The notes below the pieces were generated by a model that ran no database searches, had not been told where the DNA came from, and saw only the letters and a list, made by a program, of their open reading frames with translations. This document shows positions 43,017-51,988 of a stretch of DNA of 64,000 bases, piece by piece (position 1 is the first letter of the stretch; every line of letters begins with the position of its first letter). The stretch is from Halomonas denitrificans (GTDB taxonomy: Bacteria > Pseudomonadota > Gammaproteobacteria > Xanthomonadales > Wenzhouxiangellaceae). Made by a program: the position numbers and the translations under genes. The DNA lies in assembly GCA_019800895.1 (NCBI GenBank), contig JAHVKF010000004.1, positions 1-64,000 of the forward strand, read 5' to 3'.

Positions 43017-44167
43017 GGCGAGGCTCCGAAGCGTTCGACCAGGGCCTCGGCCGCCCGATCGGCCGCCCCGCGTGCCAGCGTGGCGTGCAGTTCGTCGGCG
43101 GCGGCCCGGAAGGCATCGCGCCGGGGCGCGTCGTCCAGCCAGTCGAGCGCATCGCGCGCCAGCCGTTCCGGCGTGGCCTCGGACTGGATGCGTTCGGGCA
43201 CCAGTTCGCGCCCGGCCAGGATGTTCGGCAGGCCGACGTGCGCGCTGCGGACCAGCCGCAGGGCGCGGGCCGTGGCGTAGGTCGCTGCCGGCAGGCGGTA
43301 GTAGACGACCATCGGCGTGCGGGTCAGCAGGGCCTCGAGGGTGACCGTGCCCGACGCGGCCAGCGCGACGTCGGCGGCGGTCAGACCGGTGCGCGTGCGA
43401 TCGGTGACGATCTGCAGCTGATCGGTGGTCTCGGCGGCGGCATCTGCGCCGGCAGCACTGCAGAAGGCCTCGCGCTGGTCGTCCCGGGCGAGCAGCACGA
43501 CGAGCTCGACGTCGGGCCGGTCGCGCCGGATGCGCCTCGCGGTCTCGGCGAGCAGGGCCGCGTGGCGGCGGATCTCGCCGCCGCGGCTGCCGGGCAGCAG
43601 GGCGACGATCGGGCGGTCGGCGGGCAGGTCCAGGTCACGCCGGGCGGCCGCGCGGTCCGGAGACTGCGGCAGGGCATCGGCCAGCGGGTGGCCGACGAAG
43701 CGGCAGTCCAGGCCGGTGCCCGAAAAGCAGTCCGGCTCGAACGGAAACAATGCAAGCAGCAGGTCCAGCGAGCGCGCGATCTTGTTGACCCGGTAGCCGC
43801 GCCAGGCCCAGACCGATGGGGCGACCAGGTGGGCGGTCGGGATGCCGTCGCGCTTCAGACCGCGGGCCAGGCCCAGGTTGAAATCGGGTGCGTCGATGCC
43901 GACGAAGGCGCGCGGGCATCGGTCGCGGATGGTGGTTCTCAGACCGCGCCGGAGACGCACGAGGCGGGGCAGGTGGCCGATCACTTCGAACAGGCCCATC
44001 ACGTCCAGCGCGTCGATGGTCTCGATGGATTCGACTCCGGCGGCGCGCATCGCCGGCCCGGTGATGCCGGCCAGGTCCGGCTCGCCCAGTCGCTGCCGCA
44101 GTGCCTCGGCGACCGCCGCGCCCAGCGCATCGCCCGACGTTTCGCCGGCCGACAGGACGAAGGACAT
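43013..44167 (-). CDS. lpxB: Lipid-A-disaccharide synthase
   Basis: A 384-aa GT-B fold enzyme. It joins lipid X and UDP-diacylglucosamine into the lipid A disaccharide at the inner membrane. [45 protein letters not shown] and [14 protein letters not shown] are family signatures. It overlaps lpxA by one base (TGATG) and rnhB by four. Confidence 0.95.
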   Translation of the reverse strand: MSFVLSAGETSGDALGAAVAEALRQRLGEPDLAGITGPAMRAAGVESIETIDALDVMGLFEVIGHLPRLVRLRRGLRTTIRDRCPRAFVGIDAPDFNLGLARGLKRDGIPTAHLVAPSVWAWRGYRVNKIARSLDLLLALFPFEPDCFSGTGLDCRFVGHPLADALPQSPDRAAARRDLDLPADRPIVALLPGSRGGEIRRHAALLAETARRIRRDRPDVELVVLLARDDQREAFCSAAGADAAAETTDQLQIVTDRTRTGLTAADVALAASGTVTLEALLTRTPMVVYYRLPAATYATARALRLVRSAHVGLPNILAGRELVPERIQSEATPERLARDALDWLDDAPRRDAFRAAADELHATLARGAADRAAEALVERFGASP

Positions 44168-44970
44168 CAGCGCAGCAGGCCCCGCGTGCCGGCCTCGATG
44201 CTCTCGATGAACCGCCGAAGGGCCGGTTGCTCGTCGGCCCGGTCGCGGAGCTCGGCCAGCGCTTCGTCGAGCGGACGGCCGAGGCGGTAGACCAGGCGGT
44301 AGGCCTCGCGGATGGCGCGGATCGCGTCGGCGTCGAAGCCACGACGCTTCAGGCCCTCGCTGTTGATCCCGCGCGGACGCGGTGGGCGACCGGAGACCAT
44401 CACGAAGGACGGCACGTCCTGGTTGACGCCGCCGTACATGCCCAGGAAGGCGTGATCGCCGATGGTGACGAACTGGTGGGCGCCGGAGAAGCCGGCGAAG
44501 ATGACGAAGTCGCCAACGGTGACGTGGCCGGCCAGCGTCGCGCCGTTGGCGAACACGCAGTCCGAACCGACCCGGCAGTCGTGGGCGATGTGGCTGTAGG
44601 CCATCATCCAGTTGCGGTTGCCGACGCGGGTGACGCCGCCGCCGTCGGCGGTGCCGCGATTTATCGTCACGTACTCGCGGATCGTGTTGTCGCGCCCGAT
44701 GTGCAGCTCCGTCGCCTCGCCCTCGAACTTCTTGTCCTGCGGCTCTTCGCCGATCGATGCGAATTGGAAGATGCGGGTGCCCGCACCGACCCGCGTGCGG
44801 CCCGTGACGACCGCGTGCGGCCCGACCCGGCAGCCCGCCTCGAGCTCGACCTCGCCGCCGACGATGGCGTAGGGGCCGATCTCGACGTCTTCGGCGAGCC
44901 GCGCGCCTTCGTCGACGATCGCGGTCGGGTGGATGCGGGCCCCGTGGTCGCTCGTCGGTCGTCCGTTCAT
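44167..44970 (-). CDS. lpxA: UDP-N-acetylglucosamine acyltransferase
   Basis: A 267-aa enzyme, slightly longer than E. coli LpxA (262). A left-handed beta-helix of hexapeptide repeats occupies about residues 8-190 (IHPTAIVDEGARL, AVVTGRTRVGAGTRIFQFASIG). The catalytic His lies in AGFSGAHQFVTIGDH. The C-terminal helical domain follows. It adds the first hydroxyacyl chain to UDP-GlcNAc. ATG 44970 overlaps the fabZ stop (ATGA) and is preferred over the longer frame. Confidence 0.95.
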   Translation of the reverse strand: MNGRPTSDHGARIHPTAIVDEGARLAEDVEIGPYAIVGGEVELEAGCRVGPHAVVTGRTRVGAGTRIFQFASIGEEPQDKKFEGEATELHIGRDNTIREYVTINRGTADGGGVTRVGNRNWMMAYSHIAHDCRVGSDCVFANGATLAGHVTVGDFVIFAGFSGAHQFVTIGDHAFLGMYGGVNQDVPSFVMVSGRPPRPRGINSEGLKRRGFDADAIRAIREAYRLVYRLGRPLDEALAELRDRADEQPALRRFIESIEAGTRGLLR

Positions 44971-45443
44971 CGATCGTCCGGTCGCGCCGCGCAGAGCATC
45001 TCGCAACTCGCCACGCGCTTGCCGTCGACGTGGGTCTCGGCCTCGTACAGGCCCATGCCGCGCATCAGTCGCTTCTGGGTGACGTGAAAGTGCAGCTGGT
45101 CGCCGGGGACCACGGTCTTGCTGAAGCGGGCCTTGTCGATCTTGACCAGGTAGAACAGCTGGTCCTTCGCGCCCTGTTCCTGGCGGGCCAGGTGGGCCAG
45201 GCAGCCTGCGGCCTGCGCCATGGCCTCGAGGATCAGCACGCCGGGCATCACCGGATGACCCGGGAAGTGGCCCTGGAAGAACGGCTCGTTCATGGTCACG
45301 TTCTTCATCGCGTGGATCCTGGGCGGCTGACCGGATTTCTCGTCGGCCGACCAGTCCAGCACGCGATCGACGAGCAGGAACGGGTAGCGATGGGGCAGCA
45401 GGGAAAGAATGCGTTCGATGTCGGCGGTTCGGGGTTCGGTCAT
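44967..45443 (-). CDS. fabZ: 3-hydroxyacyl-ACP dehydratase FabZ
   Basis: A 158-aa hot-dog fold dehydratase of fatty acid synthesis. LPHRYPFLLVDRV is the N-terminal signature. HFPGHPVMPGVLILEAMAQAAG carries the catalytic His and Glu. Its position between lpxD and lpxA links membrane fatty acid and lipid A synthesis through their shared hydroxyacyl-ACP pool. The gap to lpxD is 68 bp. Confidence 0.96.
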   Translation of the reverse strand: MTEPRTADIERILSLLPHRYPFLLVDRVLDWSADEKSGQPPRIHAMKNVTMNEPFFQGHFPGHPVMPGVLILEAMAQAAGCLAHLARQEQGAKDQLFYLVKIDKARFSKTVVPGDQLHFHVTQKRLMRGMGLYEAETHVDGKRVASCEMLCAARPDDR

Positions 45444-45511
45444 GCCGTAACGTCCATGTCGGTCGAAGAAGGGGTCGGAAGTCGGGTCGACAGCGGTTCG
45501 GGTTTCGTCGC

Positions 45512-46564
45512 TCAGCGCGGCGCGCGGCGGCGCGAGCGGAACAGGCGCTCGAGCTGGCCGAGTCGGACCAGCGTGCGCTGCCAGGCGCGAAGCGGCCGGG
45601 CCGGAATGCCGGAGCCGTACTGGCCCGGTTCGCTGATCGAATCCAGCACCGTGCTCATCGCGGTGATCACGACATGATCGCAGATTTCGAGGTGGCCGCC
45701 GATGCCGCTGGCGCCGGCGATCATGCAGTAGCGGCCGATCCGGGTCGAGCCGGCGATGCCCACGCAGCCGGCGATCGCCGTGTGGTCGCCGATCACCACG
45801 TTGTGGGCGACCTGGACCTGGTTGTCGAGCCGCACGTCGTCGCCGAGCACCGTGTCGTCGATCGCGCCGCGGTCGATCGTGGTGTTGGCGCCGATCTCGC
45901 AGTCGGCGCCGATCCGCACCGTGCCGAGCTGGGGCACCTTGCGCCAGTGTCCCTGGTCCATGGCCAGGCCGAAGCCGTCGGCGCCGATCACCGCGCCCGG
46001 ATGGACGATCGTTCGTTCGCCGAGCTGCACCCCCGGGCCCAGCGTGACATTGGCGGTCAGGCGGACGTCCCGCTCGAGTCGGGCGTCCCGGCCGACCACG
46101 CAGCCCGGCCCGACCCGGACGCCGGCCCCGATGCGCGCCCCGGCTTCGACCACGGCCATCGGCCCGATCTCGGCGCCGGGATCGACGCGTGCTTCGGGAT
46201 CGACGTGGGCACGGTCGTGGATACCCGGATCGAGGTCCGGTTCGCGTGCGAAGCGCTCCAGCGCCATGCACCAGGCCAGGTAGGGGTCGTCGACGACCAG
46301 CGCCGCGCAGGGACAGTCATCCAGCGCGGACTCGGCCAGGAGGACGGCGGTGGCGCGCGTCTCCTTCAGCTGGGGGCGGTAGGCCGGGTTGGACAGGAAG
46401 GCGAGGGCGCCGGGGCCGGCGGTCGCCAGGGTTGCCGGACGGTCGACCCGCTCGTCGGGGTCGCCGACCAGGCGGGCGCCGAGCGCTTCGGCCAGTTCGC
46501 CGACGGAGATCGCATCGGACCCGGCGACCGGATCGCCCCCGGAGCCGGCAGCCATCGAACTCAC
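45512..46564 (-). CDS. lpxD: UDP-3-O-acylglucosamine N-acyltransferase
   Basis: A 350-aa trimeric acyltransferase. The N-terminal uridine-binding domain (about 15-105, ending in DDPYLAWCMALERF) is followed by a left-handed beta-helix (about 110-300) with GADGFGLAMDQGHWRKVPQ and the catalytic HNVVIGDHTAIAG region. A C-terminal helical arm completes it. GTG 46564 overlaps the skp stop (GTGA); ATG 46555 is a near alternative. It adds the second hydroxyacyl chain in lipid A synthesis. Confidence 0.95.
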   Translation of the reverse strand: MSSMAAGSGGDPVAGSDAISVGELAEALGARLVGDPDERVDRPATLATAGPGALAFLSNPAYRPQLKETRATAVLLAESALDDCPCAALVVDDPYLAWCMALERFAREPDLDPGIHDRAHVDPEARVDPGAEIGPMAVVEAGARIGAGVRVGPGCVVGRDARLERDVRLTANVTLGPGVQLGERTIVHPGAVIGADGFGLAMDQGHWRKVPQLGTVRIGADCEIGANTTIDRGAIDDTVLGDDVRLDNQVQVAHNVVIGDHTAIAGCVGIAGSTRIGRYCMIAGASGIGGHLEICDHVVITAMSTVLDSISEPGQYGSGIPARPLRAWQRTLVRLGQLERLFRSRRRAPR

Positions 46565-47097
46565 TGCGGCGCGCGCCGGCTCCGCAACTCGAAGTCGACT
46601 TCCAGGAATTCCAGCACCTGGTCGGTGATGTCGATCTTGGGCGAGGCGAAGGCGACCGGGCTGGACAGCACCAGGTCGTAGCCTTCGCGCTCGGCCACGG
46701 TCTGCACGGCCAGCTCGATCTCCTCGCCCAGCGACTTGATCTCGGCGTTGCGGCGGAAGTTGAGTTCCTCGGCCAGGTCCTCGCGCCGCCGGTCGATCGA
46801 GCGGCGCAGGTTGCGGATTTCGCGTTCCCGGGCCAGGATCTGCTCATTGCTCAGGCCGATCGAATCGGCCAGGTCCTGCTCCATCCGGACCAGGCGCTCT
46901 TCGTCGGCCAGCAGGGCTTCGTTGCGGGGGCGGAATTCGATGTCGAGCTCGGCGCGGCCGGCCAGCACCTGCGGTGCGTTGTCGAGCAGGCGCTTCATGT
47001 CCACGTAGCCGATGCGCAGGTCGGCCTGCCCCCAGGCGGAGCCGGCCATCATCAACGCGATCATCAGCGCAATCGGCAATGTCAGGACGCGAACCAT
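46561..47097 (-). CDS. skp: OmpH/Skp family periplasmic chaperone
   Basis: A 178-aa exported chaperone. The signal peptide ends AWGQA (about residue 24). A short beta part (LRIGYVDMKRLLDNAPQ) is followed by a long charged coiled-coil (about 55-125) and a final beta strand. It carries unfolded outer-membrane proteins to BamA. It is separated from bamA by 191 bp containing a GC-rich hairpin and a probable own promoter. Confidence 0.93.
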   Translation of the reverse strand: MVRVLTLPIALMIALMMAGSAWGQADLRIGYVDMKRLLDNAPQVLAGRAELDIEFRPRNEALLADEERLVRMEQDLADSIGLSNEQILAREREIRNLRRSIDRRREDLAEELNFRRNAEIKSLGEEIELAVQTVAEREGYDLVLSSPVAFASPKIDITDQVLEFLEVDFELRSRRAPQ

Positions 47098-47129
47098 TCT
47101 TGCGTTTTCTCCGAACGCTCAGGTACCCG

Positions 47130-47135
47130 AGTATA
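47130..47135 (-). promoter_or_regulatory. Candidate -10 of a skp promoter
   Basis: On the minus strand TATACT lies 33 bp upstream of the skp start. Further upstream GGAAATTTC somewhat resembles the sigma-E -35 (GGAACTT), which would fit envelope-stress control of skp, but the -10 does not match sigma-E. The sigma factor is undecided. Confidence 0.4.
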
Positions 47136-47255
47136 GGCGTTCGCGCGCGAAATTTCCTCCCCCGCCGCGCGAACGCGACTCCCCGCCGCGGCCCCCCGGG
47201 TGCCCGGGACGGGGCGCGAGGGGTGCCGCGTTGCGCGACGTTGCAGGGGGCGCCC

Positions 47256-47276
47256 GGGGCCGCCGGCCCCGGGACG
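47256..47276. terminator. GC-rich hairpin between bamA and skp
   Basis: CCCGGGGCCG and CGGCCCCGGG form a perfect ten-bp stem about the central C, 12 bp downstream of the bamA stop on the minus strand. No T tract follows, so it may be an attenuating or RNA-stabilising hairpin rather than a full terminator. Confidence 0.45.
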
Positions 47277-47288
47277 AAAGGTCAATCG

Positions 47289-49721
47289 CTAGAACTGGGC
47301 GCCGAAGGAGAACTGGATCTGCTGCACGTCGTCGCCCGGGCGGTCCTTCAGCGGCGTCGAGAGGTTGATGATGATCGGGCCGACCGGGGCTTCCCAGGTC
47401 AGCGAGAGGCCGGTGGAGGCGCGGAGCAGGTTCTCGTCGAAGGTGTCGTAGCGCTGGAACACGTTGCCGACGTCGACGAACCAGGCCAGGCGCGTGCCGC
47501 TGAGCTCGGCGAACGGGATCGGGAAGGCGATCTCCACGCCGCCGGTGACCTTGAAGTCGCCGCCCACGGAGCGGCAGAACTGGTCCTTCGGGCCGAGCGT
47601 GTTGTCGTCGAAGCCGCGCACGTCGGACACGCCGCCGGCGAAGAAGTGCTCCCAGAACGGCAGGCCGCCGTCGGAGGTCACGATCTCGTCGAGCTGGCAG
47701 TTGCCGGCCAGGCGCTCGGGCTCGACGTCCTCGAAGGTCAGTTCCTTGTCGTCGTAGACGTCGCCGTAGGACACGTCGGCGCGCACGGCAAACGCCAGGT
47801 TCTCGCCCAGCGGCCAGTACTTGCGGCCCCGGTAGGCCAGCTTGTAGTACTCGCGCGTGCTGCCAGGCACGGCCAGGTCCAGCGACAGGCGGTTCAGCGA
47901 GCCGCGGGTCGGGGTCAGGAAGTGGTTGCGCGTATCGCGGCCCCAGCTGCCGTTGAACAGCACGGTCTCGACGTCGCGCTCGTCGCCGGACAGGAAGCCG
48001 TCGCCGTCGCGGTCCAGGGTGATGGCCAGCGGCCGGGTCGCGGCGAGCTCGAAGTTGACCGGGCTGTCCGGGTCGTCCGGGTCGATCGGCACGGCGACGA
48101 AGTTGCCGATGTTGATGTCCAGCGCCTGGTAGCTGGCGCCGAGGCGGACGTAGTCGACCTCGGTGACCGGGAAGCCGAAGTTCACGCCGGCGGCCGCCTG
48201 GCTGGTCGAGAAGGCCGAGATGTTCGCCCGGCCCTGGTTGAATTCGGAGTAGCTGACGAAGAAGCCGCGCGACACGCCGTCGTCGGTCCAGTAGGGGTTG
48301 GTGTAGGACAGGTTGACCTGGCGGTTGATCCGGCTGCGGCTGACCGCGAAGCCGACCGTGCGGCCCGAGCCGAGGAAGTTCTCCTGCTGGACCGAGATCG
48401 ACGCGATCAGGCCCTGGAGCTGGGAGAAGCCGAGGCCGACCTGGAAGCTGCCGGTCGATCGCTCCTCGACGCTGACGATGATGTCGACCTGGTCGTCGGT
48501 GCCCTCGACCGCCGGCGTCTCGATGTTGACCTCCTCGAAATAGCCGATGCGACGCAGGCGCTGGCGCGAACGGTCGACCGCGGCCTGCGAGAACCAGGCG
48601 CCCTCGAACTGGCGCATCTCGCGGCGCAGCACTTCGTCCTTGCTGACCGTGTTGCCGCGGAACTCGACCCGGCGCACGTAGACCCGCTTGCCCGGGTCGA
48701 CGAAGAAGGTCAGGTCGACGGTCTTTTCCTCGCGGTCGATCCGGGGTACCGGGTTGACGTTGGCGAAGGCATAGCCGAAGTTCGCCAGCAGTCCGGTGAT
48801 GTTGTCGACGGTCTGCTCGACCTTCTCGCGCGAGAAGGTCTCGCCGCCTTCGATCGCGACGAAGGGCTCGAGGACCTCGGAATCGACGACGAGGTCACCG
48901 GTCAGGTTGACGTCGGTGACCGAATAGACCTCGCCTTCGCGGACGTTGGCGGTGATGTAGATGTTCTGCCGGTCGGGGCTGACCGAGACCTGGGTCGACT
49001 CGATCGCGAAGTCGACGTAGCCGCGGTCGAGGTAGAACGCGCGCAGGCGCTCCAGGTCGCCCGAGAGCTTCTCGCGCGTGTAGTTCGGCCGGCCCTGCCA
49101 GAAGTAAAGCCCCCAGAAATCGTTTTCCGTGCCGGACTCGAAGTCCTTGCGCAGTTCGTCTTCGTCGAAGGTCTCGTTGCCGACGATGTTGATGTGGCGG
49201 ATCTTGGCGACCTTGCCCTCGACGATCACGATGCCGATGTCGACGCGGTTGCGGTCGAGCTGCGACAGGCGGACGTCGATGTCGACGTTGTAGTGGCCCT
49301 GGCCGTAGTACTGGCGGATGAGCTCCTGTTCCACCTGGTCCAGGGCCAGCCGGTCGAACACCTCGCCCTCGGCGATCCCGATGTCCTGGAGGGCCGGCAT
49401 CAGCCCCTCCGAGGGAATCTTCTTGTTGCCGGTGATCGTCACCGAGGAGATCGCCGGGCGCTCGACCACCTCGATGATCAGGATGTCGCCCTCGCGAGCG
49501 AGCTCGACGTCCTGGAAGAAGCCGCTGCGGTAGAGGTCGCGGATGCTCGAGCGGGCCAGGGTCGGGGTCAGGCGGTCGCCGACCTCGATCGGCAGGAAGC
49601 TGAACACCGTGCCCTCGGAGATGCGCTGCAGGCCGTCGACGCGGATCTCCTCGACGACGAAGTTCTGGGCGTGCAGGGGCGCGCTCGCGAGCAGCACCAG
49701 GAGAAGAAGGAGTTTTCTCAT
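47289..49721 (-). CDS. bamA: Outer membrane protein assembly factor BamA (with an EF-hand-like loop)
   Basis: An 810-aa protein. The signal peptide ends LHAQ (about 18). Five POTRA domains cover about residues 20-420 (VEEIRVDGLQRISEGTVF at the start of POTRA1). The 16-strand barrel ends in FGAQF. The VRGF motif of the L6 loop is present in VSDVRGFDDNTLGPKDQF. It inserts beta-barrel proteins into the outer membrane. Unusually, an inserted loop has DRDGDGFLSGDE (570-581), a canonical calcium EF-hand loop. ATG 49721 gives a clean signal peptide; the frame extends 11 residues further. It lies 47 bp after rseP. Confidence 0.95.
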   Translation of the reverse strand: MRKLLLLLVLLASAPLHAQNFVVEEIRVDGLQRISEGTVFSFLPIEVGDRLTPTLARSSIRDLYRSGFFQDVELAREGDILIIEVVERPAISSVTITGNKKIPSEGLMPALQDIGIAEGEVFDRLALDQVEQELIRQYYGQGHYNVDIDVRLSQLDRNRVDIGIVIVEGKVAKIRHINIVGNETFDEDELRKDFESGTENDFWGLYFWQGRPNYTREKLSGDLERLRAFYLDRGYVDFAIESTQVSVSPDRQNIYITANVREGEVYSVTDVNLTGDLVVDSEVLEPFVAIEGGETFSREKVEQTVDNITGLLANFGYAFANVNPVPRIDREEKTVDLTFFVDPGKRVYVRRVEFRGNTVSKDEVLRREMRQFEGAWFSQAAVDRSRQRLRRIGYFEEVNIETPAVEGTDDQVDIIVSVEERSTGSFQVGLGFSQLQGLIASISVQQENFLGSGRTVGFAVSRSRINRQVNLSYTNPYWTDDGVSRGFFVSYSEFNQGRANISAFSTSQAAAGVNFGFPVTEVDYVRLGASYQALDINIGNFVAVPIDPDDPDSPVNFELAATRPLAITLDRDGDGFLSGDERDVETVLFNGSWGRDTRNHFLTPTRGSLNRLSLDLAVPGSTREYYKLAYRGRKYWPLGENLAFAVRADVSYGDVYDDKELTFEDVEPERLAGNCQLDEIVTSDGGLPFWEHFFAGGVSDVRGFDDNTLGPKDQFCRSVGGDFKVTGGVEIAFPIPFAELSGTRLAWFVDVGNVFQRYDTFDENLLRASTGLSLTWEAPVGPIIINLSTPLKDRPGDDVQQIQFSFGAQF

Positions 49722-49768
49722 GAAAAAGCGGTGTCCGGGTGGGTTCGGCGCCATGACGCGCGCCGAGT

Positions 49769-51130
49769 TTACTGAAAGACTCGTACTATATCGTTAAATA
49801 TCGCCAGGCTCATCAGTGCGGCAACCGCGACCAGACCGATCGTCTGGCCGATGACCTGGCCGCGCTCCGACACGGGGCTGCCCTTGATCGCCTCGATCAG
49901 GAAATACAGCAGGTGGCCGCCGTCGAGCACGGGAATCGGCAGCAGGTTGATGATCGCCAGCGACAGGCTGATCAGGCCGAGGAAGAACAGGAACCGCGAA
50001 ACGCCGAGGCGGGCCGAGTCCTGGGCCATCTGGGCGATGGTGATCGGCCCCGAGAGGTTGGCCAGCGACGCCTGGCCGGTGACCATGCGGCCGAGAATGC
50101 CCAGCGTGCCGCTGGTCAGGCGCCAGGTCTCGGCGAAGGCCTGACCCAGCCCCTCGACCGGCCCGAAGCGCAGGATCGTGAAGGTCCGCTCCATGCGACG
50201 ACGGAGTTCCGCATCGGCGTCCGGCGCGGTGATGCCGACCACCGGGCGGCCGTCGACGAGTTCCGGCACGATCGAGACCGTGCGCAGGTTCCCGTTGCGC
50301 TCGATGGTGAGGTCGATGGCGCCTCCGCCTTCGGTCGCCTCGGGGATCGCCCGGGCCATCCGCTGCCAGCCGTCGACCGGCTCGCCGTCGACGGCCACGA
50401 CGCGGTCGCCGGCTTGCAGGCCGGCGCGTTCGGCGGGCGAGTCGGACGAGACCGTCCCGATCACCGGCGGCAGGTCCGGCCGCCACGGCGCCAGGCCGAT
50501 CGCCTCCAGCGTCCGGTCCTCGCGGAATTCGGGGCCGAGCCGGCCCAGGGGCAGCTCGACCGTGCGGCGCAGGCCGGCCACGTCCTCGACCTCGACCTCG
50601 ACGGCTTCGCGATCCAGCGCCGGCGGAATCAGCGCGAGCAGGGCGTGGGTCCAGGTCTCGACCCGCTCGTCGCCGACCCGGACGATGCGGTCCTCGTTCT
50701 CCAGCCCCGCTTCCGCGGCCAACCCCTCCGGCGGGCCGATCACCGGCCGCGAGTCGGCGATGCCGATCATGAACATCAGCCAGAAGGCGGCGACCGCGAA
50801 GATCAGGTTGAAGATCGGGCCGGCGGCGACGATCGCCGAGCGCTGGGCCAGCGACTTCCGGTTGAACGCGTCGTCCGCCTCGTCCGGCGCGACGGGCATC
50901 TCGCGCTCGTCGAGCATCTTGACGTAGCCGCCGAGCGGGATCGCCGCGACCACGAACTCCGTGCCCGCGGCGTTGCGTCGGCGCAGCAGCGGGCGGCCGA
51001 AGCCGATCGAGAAGCGCAGGACGCGCACCCCGCAGCGGCGCGCGACCCAGTAGTGGCCGTACTCGTGGAAGGTCACCAGCAGGCCCAGGGCGAGCGCCAG
51101 CCAGCCGACGGAGGCGAGCACGTCAAGCAT
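49769..51130 (-). CDS. rseP: RIP zinc metalloprotease RseP
   Basis: A 453-aa intramembrane site-2 protease. The zinc site is LVTFHEYGHYWVARR in TM1 (about residues 18-32). The third ligand is the Asp in LPIPVLDGGHLLY (about residue 398). Two PDZ domains (about 115-300) lie in the periplasmic loop. It cleaves anti-sigma-E RseA after envelope stress. It follows cdsA by 36 bp with no dxr between them. Confidence 0.94.
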   Translation of the reverse strand: MLDVLASVGWLALALGLLVTFHEYGHYWVARRCGVRVLRFSIGFGRPLLRRRNAAGTEFVVAAIPLGGYVKMLDEREMPVAPDEADDAFNRKSLAQRSAIVAAGPIFNLIFAVAAFWLMFMIGIADSRPVIGPPEGLAAEAGLENEDRIVRVGDERVETWTHALLALIPPALDREAVEVEVEDVAGLRRTVELPLGRLGPEFREDRTLEAIGLAPWRPDLPPVIGTVSSDSPAERAGLQAGDRVVAVDGEPVDGWQRMARAIPEATEGGGAIDLTIERNGNLRTVSIVPELVDGRPVVGITAPDADAELRRRMERTFTILRFGPVEGLGQAFAETWRLTSGTLGILGRMVTGQASLANLSGPITIAQMAQDSARLGVSRFLFFLGLISLSLAIINLLPIPVLDGGHLLYFLIEAIKGSPVSERGQVIGQTIGLVAVAALMSLAIFNDIVRVFQ

Positions 51131-51166
51131 GGCGGCGGGCCCCTTCGGCGTTCGTTCCGGTCCGCG

Positions 51167-51988
51167 TCATGCCGCGACCGCCCGGGTGAACCAGATCAGC
51201 AGGGCGAACGCGGGCGCGGCCGCGCCGACGCTGTCGATGCGGTCGAGGATGCCGCCGTGGCCCGGCAGCAGGTTCGACGTGTCCTTGATCCCGCGGTGGC
51301 GCTTCATCAGGCTGAGCGTGAGGTCGCCGCCGATCGACAGCAGCGCCAGCAACGCGCCCGCGCCGAGGCCGGTCAGGGGGCCGTAGGGCACGTCGGGCAG
51401 CTGGCTGGTCGCCGCGCCGGCGAGCGCGCCGGCAACGATGCCGCCGACGGCGCCGGAGCGGGTCTTGCCCGGGCTGATCCGGGGTGCCAGCTTGGTGCCG
51501 CCGATCGCGTGGCCGGTGAAATAGGCGCCGATGTCGGCGCCGGCGATCACCAGGATCAGCGCGAACACCAGCCACGGGCTGCCGGCGTGCAGCCAGGCCA
51601 GGGAAATGAAGGTCGCGCCCAGGATAAGGGCCAGGTCGAACAGCTTGCGCCACTGCAGTTCCGTGCCCTTCGGTCGGCCGCGGTCGGGCCAGGCCAGCGC
51701 GATGCAGTGGCCGAGCCAGATGCCGGTGGCGATGGCGAACAGGAACACGGCGGCACCCGGGCGGTGGATGAGTAGCAGCAGCCCGGCACCGAGGGCCAGC
51801 AGGAAGGCGATCCAGCCGGTCCGGGCGACGGCGCCGTGCAGGCCGGCCAGGCCGGCGCCCTCCAGTCCACCGACGACCAGCACCAGCAGGGCCAGCGCGA
51901 CGGTCAGGGGCACCGGATCGAGGGCGAAGATCGCGGTCAGCAGCACCGCGGCCATCACCAGCGCGGTCAGGACGCGGGACCTAAGCAT
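51167..51988 (-). CDS. cdsA: Phosphatidate cytidylyltransferase
   Basis: A 273-aa polytopic membrane enzyme that makes CDP-diacylglycerol. The family signature near the C-terminus is complete: SIGGDLTLSLMKRHRGIKD followed by LLPGHGGILDRIDS. About eight TM helices precede it. ATG 51988 overlaps the uppS stop by eight bases. Confidence 0.95.
   Translation of the reverse strand: MLRSRVLTALVMAAVLLTAIFALDPVPLTVALALLVLVVGGLEGAGLAGLHGAVARTGWIAFLLALGAGLLLLIHRPGAAVFLFAIATGIWLGHCIALAWPDRGRPKGTELQWRKLFDLALILGATFISLAWLHAGSPWLVFALILVIAGADIGAYFTGHAIGGTKLAPRISPGKTRSGAVGGIVAGALAGAATSQLPDVPYGPLTGLGAGALLALLSIGGDLTLSLMKRHRGIKDTSNLLPGHGGILDRIDSVGAAAPAFALLIWFTRAVAA

Noticed and set aside
46974-49775. 933-codon open frame antisense to bamA
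   Set aside because: Asp/Val/Leu/Arg repeats mirror BamA codons on the other strand; no domain is recognisable.
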